Source: Mesorhizobium sp. NZP2077 (GTDB lineage Bacteria > Pseudomonadota > Alphaproteobacteria > Rhizobiales > Rhizobiaceae). Taken from it: DNA of 64,000 nt. Of the stretch, positions 43,408 through 52,377 are shown piece by piece. The translations under genes were made by a program, and so were the position numbers. The stretch's first letter is position 1. Every line of letters begins with the position of its first letter. The stretch is from the NCBI RefSeq assembly GCF_013170805.1, contig NZ_CP051293.1:4966001-5030000 (forward strand). Reading direction: 5' to 3'. The notes under the pieces are model-generated. The model made no database searches, was not told the origin of the DNA, and saw only the letters and a list, made by a program, of their open reading frames with translations.

Positions 43408-45192
43408 ATGATGCACGGACCGATTACAGCGGCCGCGGAAAGCCTTGGGCGGCAAGCGCAAGAGCGTGTCTTCCACAGCCATGACGGGACCGAGATCTTC
43501 TACCGGTTCTGGCCGGCGGCTTCCGCAAATGCCAAGGGCGCGGTGGTGCTCTTTCACCGTGGCCATGAACATGGTGGCCGCATGGCTCATCTCGTCGATG
43601 AATTGCAGATGCCGGACCACGCCTTCTACGCCTGGGATGCCCGTGGCAACGGCCGTTCGTCCGGCGAACGCGGCTACGCTCCGTCCTTCTCGGCGCTGGT
43701 GCGCGACATCGACTGCCTCATGCGCGAGATCGCCGCCAGGGATGGCTTCGCCACACAGGATATCGCGCTGATCGCGCAGTCCTTCGGCGCCGTGCTTGCC
43801 GCCGCCTGGGTGCACGACTGCGCGCCGAAACTGCGTGCCATGGTGCTGGCCTCGCCGGCCTTTTCGGTCAAGCTCTACGTCCCCTTCGCCAAGGAAGGCA
43901 TCTCGCTCTGGCAAAAGCTCAAGGGCCGCTTCTTCGTCAACTCCTACGTCAAGGCGAAATTCCTGACCCATGATCCCGTGCGCATCGCCTCTTTCGAGAG
44001 CGATCCGCTGATCACGCGGCCGATCGCCTCCAACATCCTGGTCGAGCTCTACCAGCACGCCGCCCGTATCGTCGCCGACGCCCGCGCCATTACCGTGCCG
44101 ACCCAGCTTCTGCTTTCGGGAAGCGACTGGGTGGTGCGCCACGGCCCGCAGCACGAATTCTTCGTCAATCTCGGCAGCCGGACCAAGGAACGCCATGTCT
44201 TGCCGGGCTTCTTCCACGACACGCTGGGCGAGCGCGACCGGGCGCAGGCCCTCCACCTGATTCGGCCGTTCCTGGCCAGGCAGTTTGCCGCACCGGATGC
44301 GCCGGTCGACCTGAAGCAGGCGGATATCGCCGGCTACACGCGCGACGAGGCCGACAGGCTTGCCTCGCCGCTCGATCTGTTGTCGCCCAAGGGTCTCTAT
44401 TGGGCATTCAGCCGCGCCTCCATCCGCATGGGCGCATGGGTCTCGTCGGGCATGAAGGCCGGCGTCACCACCGGCTTCGATTCCGGCTCGACGCTGGACT
44501 ATGTCTACGAGAACGACGCGCGGGGTCTCACACCTGTTGGCCGTTTCGTCGACCGCATCTTCCTGGAGGCCATCGGCTGGCGCGGCATCCGCCAGCGCAA
44601 GCTGCATCTCGAAGAACTGATCGGCTCTTGCCTGGCGACGCTCAAGGCCGCCGGCCGGCCGGCGCACATTCTCGACATTGCCGCCGGCCACGGCCGCTAT
44701 GTTCTCGATGCCATCGTGAAGAGCCCCGACCAACCTGCAAGCGTGCGCCTGCAGGATTATTCCGACCTCAATGTCGAGCTTGGCCGCAAGCTGATCGCCG
44801 AGCGGCAATTACCGGCCAGCGTCTCGTTCCGGCGCGCCGACGCTTTCGATGCCGAGAGGCTCGCCGCGATCGATCCGGCGCCGGACCTCGCCATCGTTTC
44901 CGGCCTCTACGAACTGTTCTCCGACAATGCGATGATCGCGCGCTCGCTCGGCGGACTGGCCAGCGCCATGCAGCCGGGCAGCCTGCTGCTTTACACCAAC
45001 CAGCCCTGGCATCCGCAGCTCGAGATGATCGCGCGCAGCCTGACCTCGCATCGCGGCGGCCAGGCCTGGGTCATGCGCCGGCGCACGCAAGGCGAAATGG
45101 ACCAGCTTGTCGAAGCCGCCGGTTTCGAGAAACTCGACCAGCGCATCGATCAATGGGGCATCTTCACCGTCTCGGTCGCGCGGCGCCTGTAG
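43408..45192 (+). CDS. ynbC: YnbC-like fused alpha/beta hydrolase and SAM methyltransferase
   Basis: 594 aa. Residues ~15-290 are an alpha/beta hydrolase of the monoglyceride-lipase type: nucleophile elbow AQSFGA, early oxyanion region LFHRGHEHGG. Residues ~390-594 are a class I methyltransferase with LDIAAGHGRYV. A lysophospholipase-like step followed by methyl transfer is suggested but unproven. GAGAGG lies 6 nt before ATG 43408; ATG 43387 is an alternative. Same gene order partner as in E. coli ynbABCD. Confidence 0.9.
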   Translation: MMHGPITAAAESLGRQAQERVFHSHDGTEIFYRFWPAASANAKGAVVLFHRGHEHGGRMAHLVDELQMPDHAFYAWDARGNGRSSGERGYAPSFSALVRDIDCLMREIAARDGFATQDIALIAQSFGAVLAAAWVHDCAPKLRAMVLASPAFSVKLYVPFAKEGISLWQKLKGRFFVNSYVKAKFLTHDPVRIASFESDPLITRPIASNILVELYQHAARIVADARAITVPTQLLLSGSDWVVRHGPQHEFFVNLGSRTKERHVLPGFFHDTLGERDRAQALHLIRPFLARQFAAPDAPVDLKQADIAGYTRDEADRLASPLDLLSPKGLYWAFSRASIRMGAWVSSGMKAGVTTGFDSGSTLDYVYENDARGLTPVGRFVDRIFLEAIGWRGIRQRKLHLEELIGSCLATLKAAGRPAHILDIAAGHGRYVLDAIVKSPDQPASVRLQDYSDLNVELGRKLIAERQLPASVSFRRADAFDAERLAAIDPAPDLAIVSGLYELFSDNAMIARSLGGLASAMQPGSLLLYTNQPWHPQLEMIARSLTSHRGGQAWVMRRRTQGEMDQLVEAAGFEKLDQRIDQWGIFTVSVARRL

Positions 45193-45205
45193 GACCAGCC
45201 GAGGC

Positions 45206-46546
45206 ATGCTGACTGACCCTGAAGCTTTTCAATCCGCAGCCACAGCAGCCGCCGACCCCTATGGCCGGGTGGTCGTCAGGGCAGCGTTGTGGCTGGCGTT
45301 CCTGGCGCCGTTCTTCTACCTGACCTATGGCTTCGCCAATTGGCTGGCGTCACGGCGCGACGATGTCGGCAGCATCGTGTTCTCCTGGGAACGCAGCATC
45401 CCCTTCGTCCCCTGGACCATCGTGCCCTACTGGTCGATCAACCTGTTCTACGGCCTGTCGCTGCTGCTCAACGGCAACCGGCAAGGGGTCGACCGCCTGG
45501 CCGGACGCTTTCTCACAGCGCAACTCGTCGCCGTCACCTGCTTCATCCTGTTCCCGCTGACGGCGACGTTCGTGCGGCCGCAAACGACCGGCCTGCCGGG
45601 CTTCATGTTTGCCGTGCTTGGCGGTTTCGACAAGCCGTTCAACCAGGCGCCCTCGCTGCACATCGCCCTGCTCGTGATCATCTGGGATCATTGGCGCCAT
45701 CGGCTCGGCGGCCTTCTCCTGCCGCTCTGGCATGGCTGGTGCTTCCTGATCGGCGCGTCGGTGCTGACGACCTGGCAACATCATTTCATCGACATCCCGA
45801 CCGGCGCACTGCTCGGTTTTTTCGCGCTGTGGCTGTTTCCGCGCAGCGGCGAGTTGCCGGTTTCAGGGGCCCGACTGCCCAGCGATGCGAAAGCCCGTCG
45901 GCTGGCGCTGTTCTATGCGCTGGGTAGCGTCCTTGCGCTTGCCGGTGCCGCGCTCGGCGCGTTCTTCTCCGCTGTCGCGCTCATCCTGCTTTGGCCGGCT
46001 TTGGCGCTGGCTATCGTCGCCTTCGCCTATGCCGGGGCCGGCGCCAAGGTGTTCCAGAAATCCGCGGATGGCAGCATCACGCTCGCCAGCCGCGTCCTGC
46101 TCTTGCCCTACCGTCTCGGCGCCAGGACAAACATATGGGCCTGGACACGTGATCTTGCTCCGCAGGCGGCGGTGGCGGATGGCGTCTTTCTCGGGCGCTT
46201 TCCCACGGCAAGCGAGGCCAACAGCTTCGGCACGGTCGTCGACCTCGCCGCCGAACTCGAAAGGCCGGCGGGAGCGATGTGCCGCTGGATCAGCTTGCCG
46301 ATGGTCGACCTGTTGCCGCCGCCTTTGATGATACAGCAACAGGCCGCCGGCGCGCTGGAGACAGCGCGCAGCGACGGCACGGTGCTTGTCTGCTGCGCGC
46401 TCGGCTTCCAGCGCAGCGCCGGCGTTGTCGCCGAATGGCTGGTGGCGACCGGCAGGGCCAAGACACCGGGCCTGGCGCGCGAGATGCTGACGACCGCCGG
46501 CCGGCCGGTCCATCTTGCCGAGGCCGTGGAACGGGCGACGTCATGA
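45206..46546 (+). CDS. ynbD: YnbD-like fused PAP2 and dual-specificity phosphatase
   Basis: 446 aa. The N-terminal half has membrane helices and PAP2-type motifs (NQAPSLHIALL and HHFIDIPTGALLG), matching lipid phosphate phosphatases. The C-terminal ~160 residues end in a Cys-phosphatase loop CCALGFQRSAG (CX5R). It could remove phosphate from a phosphatidyl-alcohol made by YnbA. Start ATG 45206 follows ynbC by 13 nt. Confidence 0.88.
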   Translation: MLTDPEAFQSAATAAADPYGRVVVRAALWLAFLAPFFYLTYGFANWLASRRDDVGSIVFSWERSIPFVPWTIVPYWSINLFYGLSLLLNGNRQGVDRLAGRFLTAQLVAVTCFILFPLTATFVRPQTTGLPGFMFAVLGGFDKPFNQAPSLHIALLVIIWDHWRHRLGGLLLPLWHGWCFLIGASVLTTWQHHFIDIPTGALLGFFALWLFPRSGELPVSGARLPSDAKARRLALFYALGSVLALAGAALGAFFSAVALILLWPALALAIVAFAYAGAGAKVFQKSADGSITLASRVLLLPYRLGARTNIWAWTRDLAPQAAVADGVFLGRFPTASEANSFGTVVDLAAELERPAGAMCRWISLPMVDLLPPPLMIQQQAAGALETARSDGTVLVCCALGFQRSAGVVAEWLVATGRAKTPGLAREMLTTAGRPVHLAEAVERATS

Positions 46547-46986
46547 CCGGCAATGCCTATCAGGAAAGCACCGATCGCTTCGCCCGTATGCTGATGCGGC
46601 AGGCCGCTTGGCCGGCCGCAATCGTGGTGGCCGCGAACATCCTCGCGCCGCTGGCCGCTTCGGCGCGCGGCGCCTTCGAGACCCGGCATGCGACCCTCTC
46701 CCTGTCGCTCGCCGCCGCGAGCGCTGTTGCCGTGCTGGCGCTGTCGGCGCTGCTGGCATTCGACGCACTGCTGTTCCGGCTGATGGCCAGCCACGACGAC
46801 GAGACTTCCGGTGGGGCCGCGGTGGACGATATGCTGGCGCGCATGCGCCTGAAGCCGCAGCCGCCCTCCACACGTTCGCTCAACGACCGCATGGCCGGTA
46901 CGCGCCGGTTGCTCATCAGGCAACGCGCAGCCCTTGGACTGTTCGTGGCGATGCTTTTGGCGGCCGGATTTTGGGCGCCGCGATGA
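46543..46986 (+). CDS. Small membrane protein of the ynb-type operon, unknown
   Basis: 147 aa with three hydrophobic segments: WPAAIVVAANILAPLAAS, LSLAAASAVAVLALSALLA and a C-terminal ALGLFVAMLLAAGFW. No motif known to me. It overlaps ynbD and the acyltransferase gene by 4 nt each (ATGA), so it is an integral operon member. E. coli's four-gene ynb operon has no counterpart. Confidence 0.75.
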   Translation: MTGNAYQESTDRFARMLMRQAAWPAAIVVAANILAPLAASARGAFETRHATLSLSLAAASAVAVLALSALLAFDALLFRLMASHDDETSGGAAVDDMLARMRLKPQPPSTRSLNDRMAGTRRLLIRQRAALGLFVAMLLAAGFWAPR

Positions 46987-47645
46987 GCAAGCTTGCGCTG
47001 AAGACCTTTACCCTGCTGCAGACGGTAACCTCCGTTGGCCTCTCGGCGCTGGCATGGGTGGTGACCGGGGTGCGTCCGATCTGGAATGGCAGCCTGCCGT
47101 CGGACCGGCAGCGCATCTATTTCGCCAACCACACAAGCCATGGCGACTTCATCCTCTTGTCGGCGTGCCTGAGTGAAAAGGAGCGCGCGATCACCCATGC
47201 CGTGGCGGCCGGCGAGTATTGGGGAAGATCGCGGCTGCGCCGCTTCATCGCGCAGGACATGCTGTCGTCCGTGCTCATCAACCGCCAATGGACGAAGCCT
47301 GAGGAAAACCCGGTCGAGATCATGCTGTCGGTCCTCGACCAGGGCCACTCGCTGATCCTGTTTCCCGAAGGCACCCGCAACATGACCGAGGAGCCCCTGC
47401 TGCCCTTCCGTTCCGGGCTCTACAATTTGACGATGGCGCGGCCGGAGGTCGAGCTGATCCCGTGCTGGATCGAGAACATGTCGCGTGTGCTGCCCAAGGG
47501 TCAGTTCCTGCCGGTTCCGCTTTTGTGTCGCGTCGTCTTCGGCGCGCCGGTGACGGTGGCCCCGGGCGAAGAGCGCCGCGCCTTCCTCGACCGAGCCCAC
47601 GCCACGCTCCTGGCGCTCAACCCGCGCCCTGAACGAGACGATTGA
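46983..47645 (+). CDS. 1-acylglycerol-3-phosphate acyltransferase-like protein
   Basis: 220 aa PlsC-type acyltransferase. Block I is ANHTSHGDF (HX4D) and block III is LFPEGTRNM. One N-terminal membrane segment. It would acylate a lysophospholipid or related alcohol, supplying phosphatidate to the CdsA-like enzyme encoded next. Start ATG 46983, ATGA overlap. Confidence 0.9.
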   Translation: MSKLALKTFTLLQTVTSVGLSALAWVVTGVRPIWNGSLPSDRQRIYFANHTSHGDFILLSACLSEKERAITHAVAAGEYWGRSRLRRFIAQDMLSSVLINRQWTKPEENPVEIMLSVLDQGHSLILFPEGTRNMTEEPLLPFRSGLYNLTMARPEVELIPCWIENMSRVLPKGQFLPVPLLCRVVFGAPVTVAPGEERRAFLDRAHATLLALNPRPERDD

Positions 47646-48580
47646 TGCGCCACGACATCTCAATTTTGATCATCGGCCTGCTTGTGGTGCTGACGACCGC
47701 CAGCATCGTCGCCGCCATACTTTCGGCGCGGGCGCCAAAGCCACTCAGTTCGACGCTGGTCAATCTCACCCAACGCATCAACGCCTGGTGGGTGATGGTG
47801 GCGCTGATGACGGTCGCCTTCTTCTTCGGCCGCTACGGCATGACCATCCTGTTCGCGCTGATTTCGTTCGCGTCGCTGCGCGAATTTGTGACGCTGACGC
47901 ACACAAGCCGCAGCGATCATTGGGTGCTGCTTGGCATGTTCGGCATCATCATCCCGTTTCAATACTGGCTGGTGTGGACCGCCTGGTATGGGCTCTTCGT
48001 CATCTTCATTCCGGTCTACTGCTTCCTGCTGATGCCGGCCATCACCGCGCTGCATGGCGACACCGAACGCTTTCTCGAGCGGATCGCCGCGCAGCAATGG
48101 GCAGTGATGATCTCGGTCTATTGCGTCAGCCATGTGCCAGCACTGCTGACGCTCGACGTGCCGGGCTTCGAGGGCCGCAATTTGTTGCTGATCGCCTTCC
48201 TGATCATCGTCGTGCAAGGCAGCGACGTGCTGCAGTACATCTTCGGCAAGCTGTTTGGAAAACACCGTTTCTCGCCGACGGTCTCGCCGTCGAAAACCTG
48301 GGAAGGCCTGATCGGCGGGGTGGTGTCGGCGAGCCTACTCGGCGCGCTGTTGTCCTTCGTGACGCCGTTTTCGCCGCTGCAGGCGGCTTGCGTGGCCTTC
48401 GTCGCCTGTTCGATGGGCTTTCTGGGCGGGCTGGTCGCCTCGGCCATCAAGCGCGACCAGGGCGTCAAGGACTGGGGCCATCTCATCGAAGGCCATGGCG
48501 GCATGATGGACCGCACCGACAGCCTGGTCTTCGCGGCTCCGATCTTCTTTCACATCGTGCGCTATTTCTGGACGGTCTGA
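47645..48580 (+). CDS. ynbB: YnbB-like phosphatidate cytidylyltransferase (CdsA family)
   Basis: 311 aa with about eight membrane helices. The CdsA signature is present: VSPSKTWEGLIGG and KRDQGVKDWGHLIEGHGG followed by MMDRTDSL. It makes CDP-diacylglycerol from phosphatidate and CTP. In this operon it provides the substrate of the YnbA-like transferase. ATG 47645 shares a base with the upstream stop. It is the last gene, convergent with the B12 permease. Confidence 0.92.
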   Translation: MRHDISILIIGLLVVLTTASIVAAILSARAPKPLSSTLVNLTQRINAWWVMVALMTVAFFFGRYGMTILFALISFASLREFVTLTHTSRSDHWVLLGMFGIIIPFQYWLVWTAWYGLFVIFIPVYCFLLMPAITALHGDTERFLERIAAQQWAVMISVYCVSHVPALLTLDVPGFEGRNLLLIAFLIIVVQGSDVLQYIFGKLFGKHRFSPTVSPSKTWEGLIGGVVSASLLGALLSFVTPFSPLQAACVAFVACSMGFLGGLVASAIKRDQGVKDWGHLIEGHGGMMDRTDSLVFAAPIFFHIVRYFWTV

Positions 48581-48605
48581 ACCGGCGCGTTCTGGCCCAG
48601 CTCGC

Positions 48606-49655
48606 TCAGAGCCGGTTTCGCACGACCAGCGTCACGACGAAGAAGGCGCCGAGTGAGCTGGTAATGATTCCGATCGGCAGTTCCTGCGGCGGCAGCAAGG
48701 TCCGCGCCAAGAGATCGCTTGCCAGCAAGAGCACTGCTCCGAACAACGCACAGCTTGCGATCAGGCGCAGATGCAAGGGACCGGCCAGCGGCCGCGACAG
48801 ATGCGGGATCATCAATCCGACAAAGCCGATGACGCCGGCGACCGAGACGAGAATCGCCGTCGAGAAGGCGGCGACGAGAAACGTCGTCCTGCGCATCCGC
48901 GCCACCGGCACACCGAGGCTTTCGGCGGCACTTTCACCGGCCAGGAAAGCGTCCAGCCTGCGATGGTTCCACAACCCATAGGCCGCAATCGTGCCGGCGC
49001 CCAGTGCGCCCAACCAGACATTGTCCCAGCGCGCCAGCCCGAGCCCGCCCATCGTCCAGAACAGCACGGAGTGGGCGGCGCGCTGGTCTCCGGCGAAGAC
49101 CAGATAATTGGTCAAGGCCGTGAACAGGAAGGAAACGGCAAGCCCGGCGAGGATCAGCCGCTCCGGGCCTTGCCCCCTCACCCGCGCGACCAGCAGCAGG
49201 ACAATGCAGGCGGCCAGTATGCCGCCGGTGAAGGCGGCGACTGGCAAGGTCCAGATGCCAAAGCTGTCACCAAAGACGGTGATGACGGAAACCGCACCTG
49301 CGGCAGCCCCTGACGACAGGCCGAACAGGAAGGGATCGGCAAGATCGTTGCGGGTCACCGTCTGCAGCAAGGCGCCTGTTATGCCGAGGCCGCCGCCGAC
49401 ACAGACCGCCAGGATCGTGCGCGGCAGCCGCAGGTCAACGACGATCTTGCCGACCGGGCCCGACACCTGGTGCCCGTTCAACCCGACAGCATGGCCAAGC
49501 GAGGCGATGACGTCCGTCAGAGGTATCAGCGTCGAACCATAGGCGATCGACAGCAGCACGAGGGCGACGACCGCCACCGTGCCCGCCGCCATCGCCAGCG
49601 CGAATGCCTTGTGCCCCGAGAGCGCACCGGACTTATGCCCAGGGGCAAGAAGCAT
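48606..49655 (-). CDS. BtuC/FecCD-type ABC permease
   Basis: 349 aa with about ten membrane helices and the coupling motif PLAGPLHLRLI region after GLMIPHLSR. FecCD permeases import siderophores or cobalamin. The B12 riboswitch at the operon head points to cobalamin or cobinamide. The start shares one base with the upstream binding-protein stop (TGATG). Last gene of the operon. Confidence 0.9.
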   Translation of the reverse strand: MLLAPGHKSGALSGHKAFALAMAAGTVAVVALVLLSIAYGSTLIPLTDVIASLGHAVGLNGHQVSGPVGKIVVDLRLPRTILAVCVGGGLGITGALLQTVTRNDLADPFLFGLSSGAAAGAVSVITVFGDSFGIWTLPVAAFTGGILAACIVLLLVARVRGQGPERLILAGLAVSFLFTALTNYLVFAGDQRAAHSVLFWTMGGLGLARWDNVWLGALGAGTIAAYGLWNHRRLDAFLAGESAAESLGVPVARMRRTTFLVAAFSTAILVSVAGVIGFVGLMIPHLSRPLAGPLHLRLIASCALFGAVLLLASDLLARTLLPPQELPIGIITSSLGAFFVVTLVVRNRL

Positions 49656-50602
49656 CAGAACGCTTCCGGATGCATCGCTTTGGCGATCTTGGCGATCGCC
49701 TCGATGTTCGCCGGCCCAGGTGTCAGTTCGGCATAGCGCAGGGCAACGAAGCGTTCGTTCTTGACCGCGTCCGTTTCCTTCATTGCCGGATGCGCTTTCA
49801 AAAAATCGAGCAATTTCTTGTAGCCGCCGCCGTCCTGGTAATCGAGCAGGATGAGGAATTGCGGATTGCGCGACGCCACCGTTTCCCAGTCCGTGTTGCC
49901 CCAGCTGGTGTCCATGTCGGCCATGATGTTGTCGCCGCCAGCGGCGGTGATCATGGCGCTGGGAATAGCGAATTTTCCAGCGGTGAACGGCTTGTCCTCG
50001 CCGGAATCGTAGAGGAACACCCGCGTTCCCTTGGCGCTGCCAACCTTGGCGGTGATGTCAGCCAGTTGCGCCTTCCAGCCGGCAACAAGCTTCTCGGCTT
50101 CGGCCTCCTTGCCAAAAATCTTGCCCAGCTTTTCGACGTCGCCATACAGAAGGTCCATCGAGGCGGCCGGCCTGGTCTTGTCGAGATGGACGCAGCTTTC
50201 GGTCAGCACCAGCGTCTTGATCCCGTGCGGAGCGAGCGTGTCGGGCGTCACGTCGCCGCCCGGCTTCATGCCATAGTACCAGCCGGCGAAGAAGAAATCG
50301 GGCTCGACCGCGACGAGGTTTTCGAGCGTCGGGTATTTTGGCGCCAGTTCCGGGATGGAACCCTGCTCGGCCTTGAATTCGGGACCGACCTTGTACCATC
50401 CGGTGATGCCGGTAAGGCCGACGATCGACGGCTGCAGCTTCAGCGCGAAGGCCATCTCGGCCATGTTGAGATCGTGGATGACGGCGCGGTTGGGTGGCGC
50501 GTCGAAGGTCAGCGGCTTGCCGCAGCTGTCGACGGTGACGGGGAAGGCGAAGGCTGTCGACGCCAGCAGCGAGAAGACGAGCGACAGTGCGAGACGTTTC
50601 AC
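49655..50602 (-). CDS. BtuF-like periplasmic substrate-binding protein
   Basis: 315 aa with signal peptide (LALSLVFSLLASTAFA). Class III binding-protein fold typical of siderophore/B12 receptors (NLVAVEPDFFFAGWYYG, then RNPQFLILLDYQ). It starts at GTG 50602 with GGAG 8 nt upstream. It delivers substrate to the FecCD permease encoded next. Cobalamin as ligand is inferred from the riboswitch. Confidence 0.88.
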   Translation of the reverse strand: MKRLALSLVFSLLASTAFAFPVTVDSCGKPLTFDAPPNRAVIHDLNMAEMAFALKLQPSIVGLTGITGWYKVGPEFKAEQGSIPELAPKYPTLENLVAVEPDFFFAGWYYGMKPGGDVTPDTLAPHGIKTLVLTESCVHLDKTRPAASMDLLYGDVEKLGKIFGKEAEAEKLVAGWKAQLADITAKVGSAKGTRVFLYDSGEDKPFTAGKFAIPSAMITAAGGDNIMADMDTSWGNTDWETVASRNPQFLILLDYQDGGGYKKLLDFLKAHPAMKETDAVKNERFVALRYAELTPGPANIEAIAKIAKAMHPEAF

Positions 50603-50645
50603 GGATTTTGCTCCTTGGTTGAACAGTGTCGGATGAAGGGTTTGA

Positions 50646-51434
50646 TCAGGACGGCGGCGCGGCGCGGTTCGGAACATCGAACACCGTCAGTTCGCGGTCC
50701 TCGGTGGGGTGGCGCAGGCGAAACACGTCGACACCGAAAATCTCGCGGATCAGCTGTTGCGTCAGCGCTTCGCGCGGTGCAGCCAGCGCATGCAGCCGCG
50801 CTTCATTCATTACCGCGACTCTGGTGGCGAAGGGCGCCACCAACGCCAGATCGTGCAGCACGGCGATCACCGTCATGCCGAAGCCGGCCACGAGTTCGAG
50901 AAGTTCTGCGCGGGCGCGCGGATCGAGATGGTTGGTCGGCTCGTCGAGGAACAGCACTTTCGGTTGCTGTGCGATGGCGCGCGCCAGCTGGGCGCGTTGG
51001 CGTTCCCCGCCCGACAGCGAGCCGATGCTGCGGCCAAGCAGCGGCAACAAGCTGGTCCGACGCAGCGCGTTCACGACAATGTCGTGTTCCTCGCTCCTGC
51101 GCCTCAGGCCGGCATGCGGGACGCGGCCAAGCTCGACATAGTCGATCACCGCCAGCCGCGGATCCGGCTGGTCGGTCTGGCCGACGACGGCGATGTGCAA
51201 TGCCCGTTCGGCGGTCGAGATCCTGTCCAGGCGGCGCCCGCCAAGCTTCACCTCGCCCGAACTTGGCCTCAGCATGCCCGACAGCATGCGCAGCAGCGTC
51301 GTCTTGCCGGCGCCGTTGGGGCCAATGATGGCGAGGCGATCACCAGCGGCAACCGACAGGCTGACCGCATGGACCAGATTCCGCCCATTTGCCGTCGCGC
51401 TCAAATTGCGGGCGTCCAGAAGTGGCGTTGTCAT
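50646..51434 (-). CDS. BtuD/FecE-type ABC ATPase
   Basis: 262 aa. Walker A GPNGAGKTT, signature LSGGERQRAQL, Walker B VLFLDEPTNHLD and the switch His in AVLHDLAL. It powers uptake by the FecCD permease. The start ATG 51434 overlaps the DUF1636 stop by 4 nt. Confidence 0.93.
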   Translation of the reverse strand: MTTPLLDARNLSATANGRNLVHAVSLSVAAGDRLAIIGPNGAGKTTLLRMLSGMLRPSSGEVKLGGRRLDRISTAERALHIAVVGQTDQPDPRLAVIDYVELGRVPHAGLRRRSEEHDIVVNALRRTSLLPLLGRSIGSLSGGERQRAQLARAIAQQPKVLFLDEPTNHLDPRARAELLELVAGFGMTVIAVLHDLALVAPFATRVAVMNEARLHALAAPREALTQQLIREIFGVDVFRLRHPTEDRELTVFDVPNRAAPPS

Positions 51435-51898
51435 CGGCTGTCTCCCGCAGGCTTGCCTGGTACCGGAATGCGGGCCAGCGTCTTGCCAGCCAGTCGCGGC
51501 GGACGTTGTCCGGAATTGCACCAGCCGTCGGCGAGCGAGGCGTAAAGCCTGGCAAATCGCACGAGATCGCCGGCATCGGCCTCGGCGTCTATGGAGCCGA
51601 AGAGGTAGGCTGCCTTGCCTGGCGCCTGGAAAGCCACCGTCAGCGGCCGCGCGCAGCCCGCCATGCATTCGACGCCTTCGACCGTGAAACCATTTGCCAC
51701 CGCGGGCTCATGGTGGGCTGAGAGCCGGGAGCGTAAGTCGGCGCAGAGGCTTTGGCCCGACCTGACCCCGGTCGGGACGTCACGGCAGAGAGTGCACACG
51801 ATGATGCGATGATCGATGGAGCCGTCCAACTTTCCGTCACTTTCCAAAACTGGCGACGGAAGGATGTTGGCGAGCCGGCCGACAAGACCGACGTCCAC
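51431..51898 (-). CDS. DUF1636 predicted metal-binding protein
   Basis: 155 aa from GTG 51898, which has a strong GGGAGG 4-5 nt upstream. Four cysteines in CTLCRD and CMAGCARP recall a thioredoxin-like 2Fe-2S ferredoxin pattern. DUF1636 proteins cluster with cobalamin and cobalt genes; the role is unknown. It is the first gene after the riboswitch. An in-frame TTG at 51829 would give a shorter protein that begins just before the conserved core. Confidence 0.8.
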   Translation of the reverse strand: MDVGLVGRLANILPSPVLESDGKLDGSIDHRIIVCTLCRDVPTGVRSGQSLCADLRSRLSAHHEPAVANGFTVEGVECMAGCARPLTVAFQAPGKAAYLFGSIDAEADAGDLVRFARLYASLADGWCNSGQRPPRLAGKTLARIPVPGKPAGDSR

Positions 51899-51935
51899 GT
51901 TTCCTCCCGGCACACCCCGTCCGGTCAACTCAGTG

Positions 51936-52117
51936 ATGGCAGGTCTCCTGGCTCGCGGGTCTCGGCGCAATCCTGCCTTCCCAGCCTTGCCGGCCAGTGG
52001 CATGTCGGATCTTGCTCACCGCTTACAGTTGCGGGGGCAGCCACGGCCTCGACCTCGGAGGGTCTCACCGTGTTCCCTTTTCACCCCTTGCCTTTCGGCG
52101 CGGGGACCATCACCGGA
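51936..52117 (-). ncRNA. Cobalamin (AdoCbl-type) riboswitch
   Basis: On the minus strand the sequence shows, in order, AAGGGAACACGGTG, CCCCCGCAACTGTAAGCGG, GCCACTGGCCGGCAAGGC, GGGAAGGCAGGATTGCG and the B12 box AGCCAGGAGACCTGCC. These are the conserved blocks of the B12 element, correctly spaced. It lies ~40 nt before the DUF1636 start and should shut the operon off at high cobalamin. The ends are approximate. Confidence 0.95.
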
Positions 52118-52324
52118 GCATCGTAGATTTGCCCCTGGCGCATCGCAACAATTCTTTTCGACTGGTCCTGTCACCATCGCGGCACCAACAGACTGCAACC
52201 TCATCAGATAGGGGCGTGCGATATCTCCGTCTGTAATGTAATAACAAAACTGTTAAAGAGATATCCTCTGCCGCTGTCAATCCCTTGCCACCGCGAGCTG
52301 CCGGTGACGTTTGCAAACGCAGAC

Positions 52325-52352
52325 GGGGCGAGGTTCGCGTGAACCCCGCCCC
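52325..52352 (-). terminator. GC-rich hairpin downstream of the sugar ABC binding-protein gene
   Basis: GGGGCG-GGTTC pairs with GAACC-CGCCCC around a GCGT-type loop. It is 25-50 nt after the stop of the binding-protein gene. No U-run follows, so it may be a Rho-assisted or 3'-stabilising hairpin. Confidence 0.55.
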
Positions 52353-52377
52353 GGATCGAATAGTCTACAGACAGACC

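Noticed and set aside
42724..44808. 694-codon minus-strand frame
   Set aside because: Fully antisense to ynbA and ynbC, whose motifs are clear; composition is shadow-like.
49604..51328. 574-codon plus-strand frame
   Set aside because: Antisense to the B12 ABC genes; no domain.
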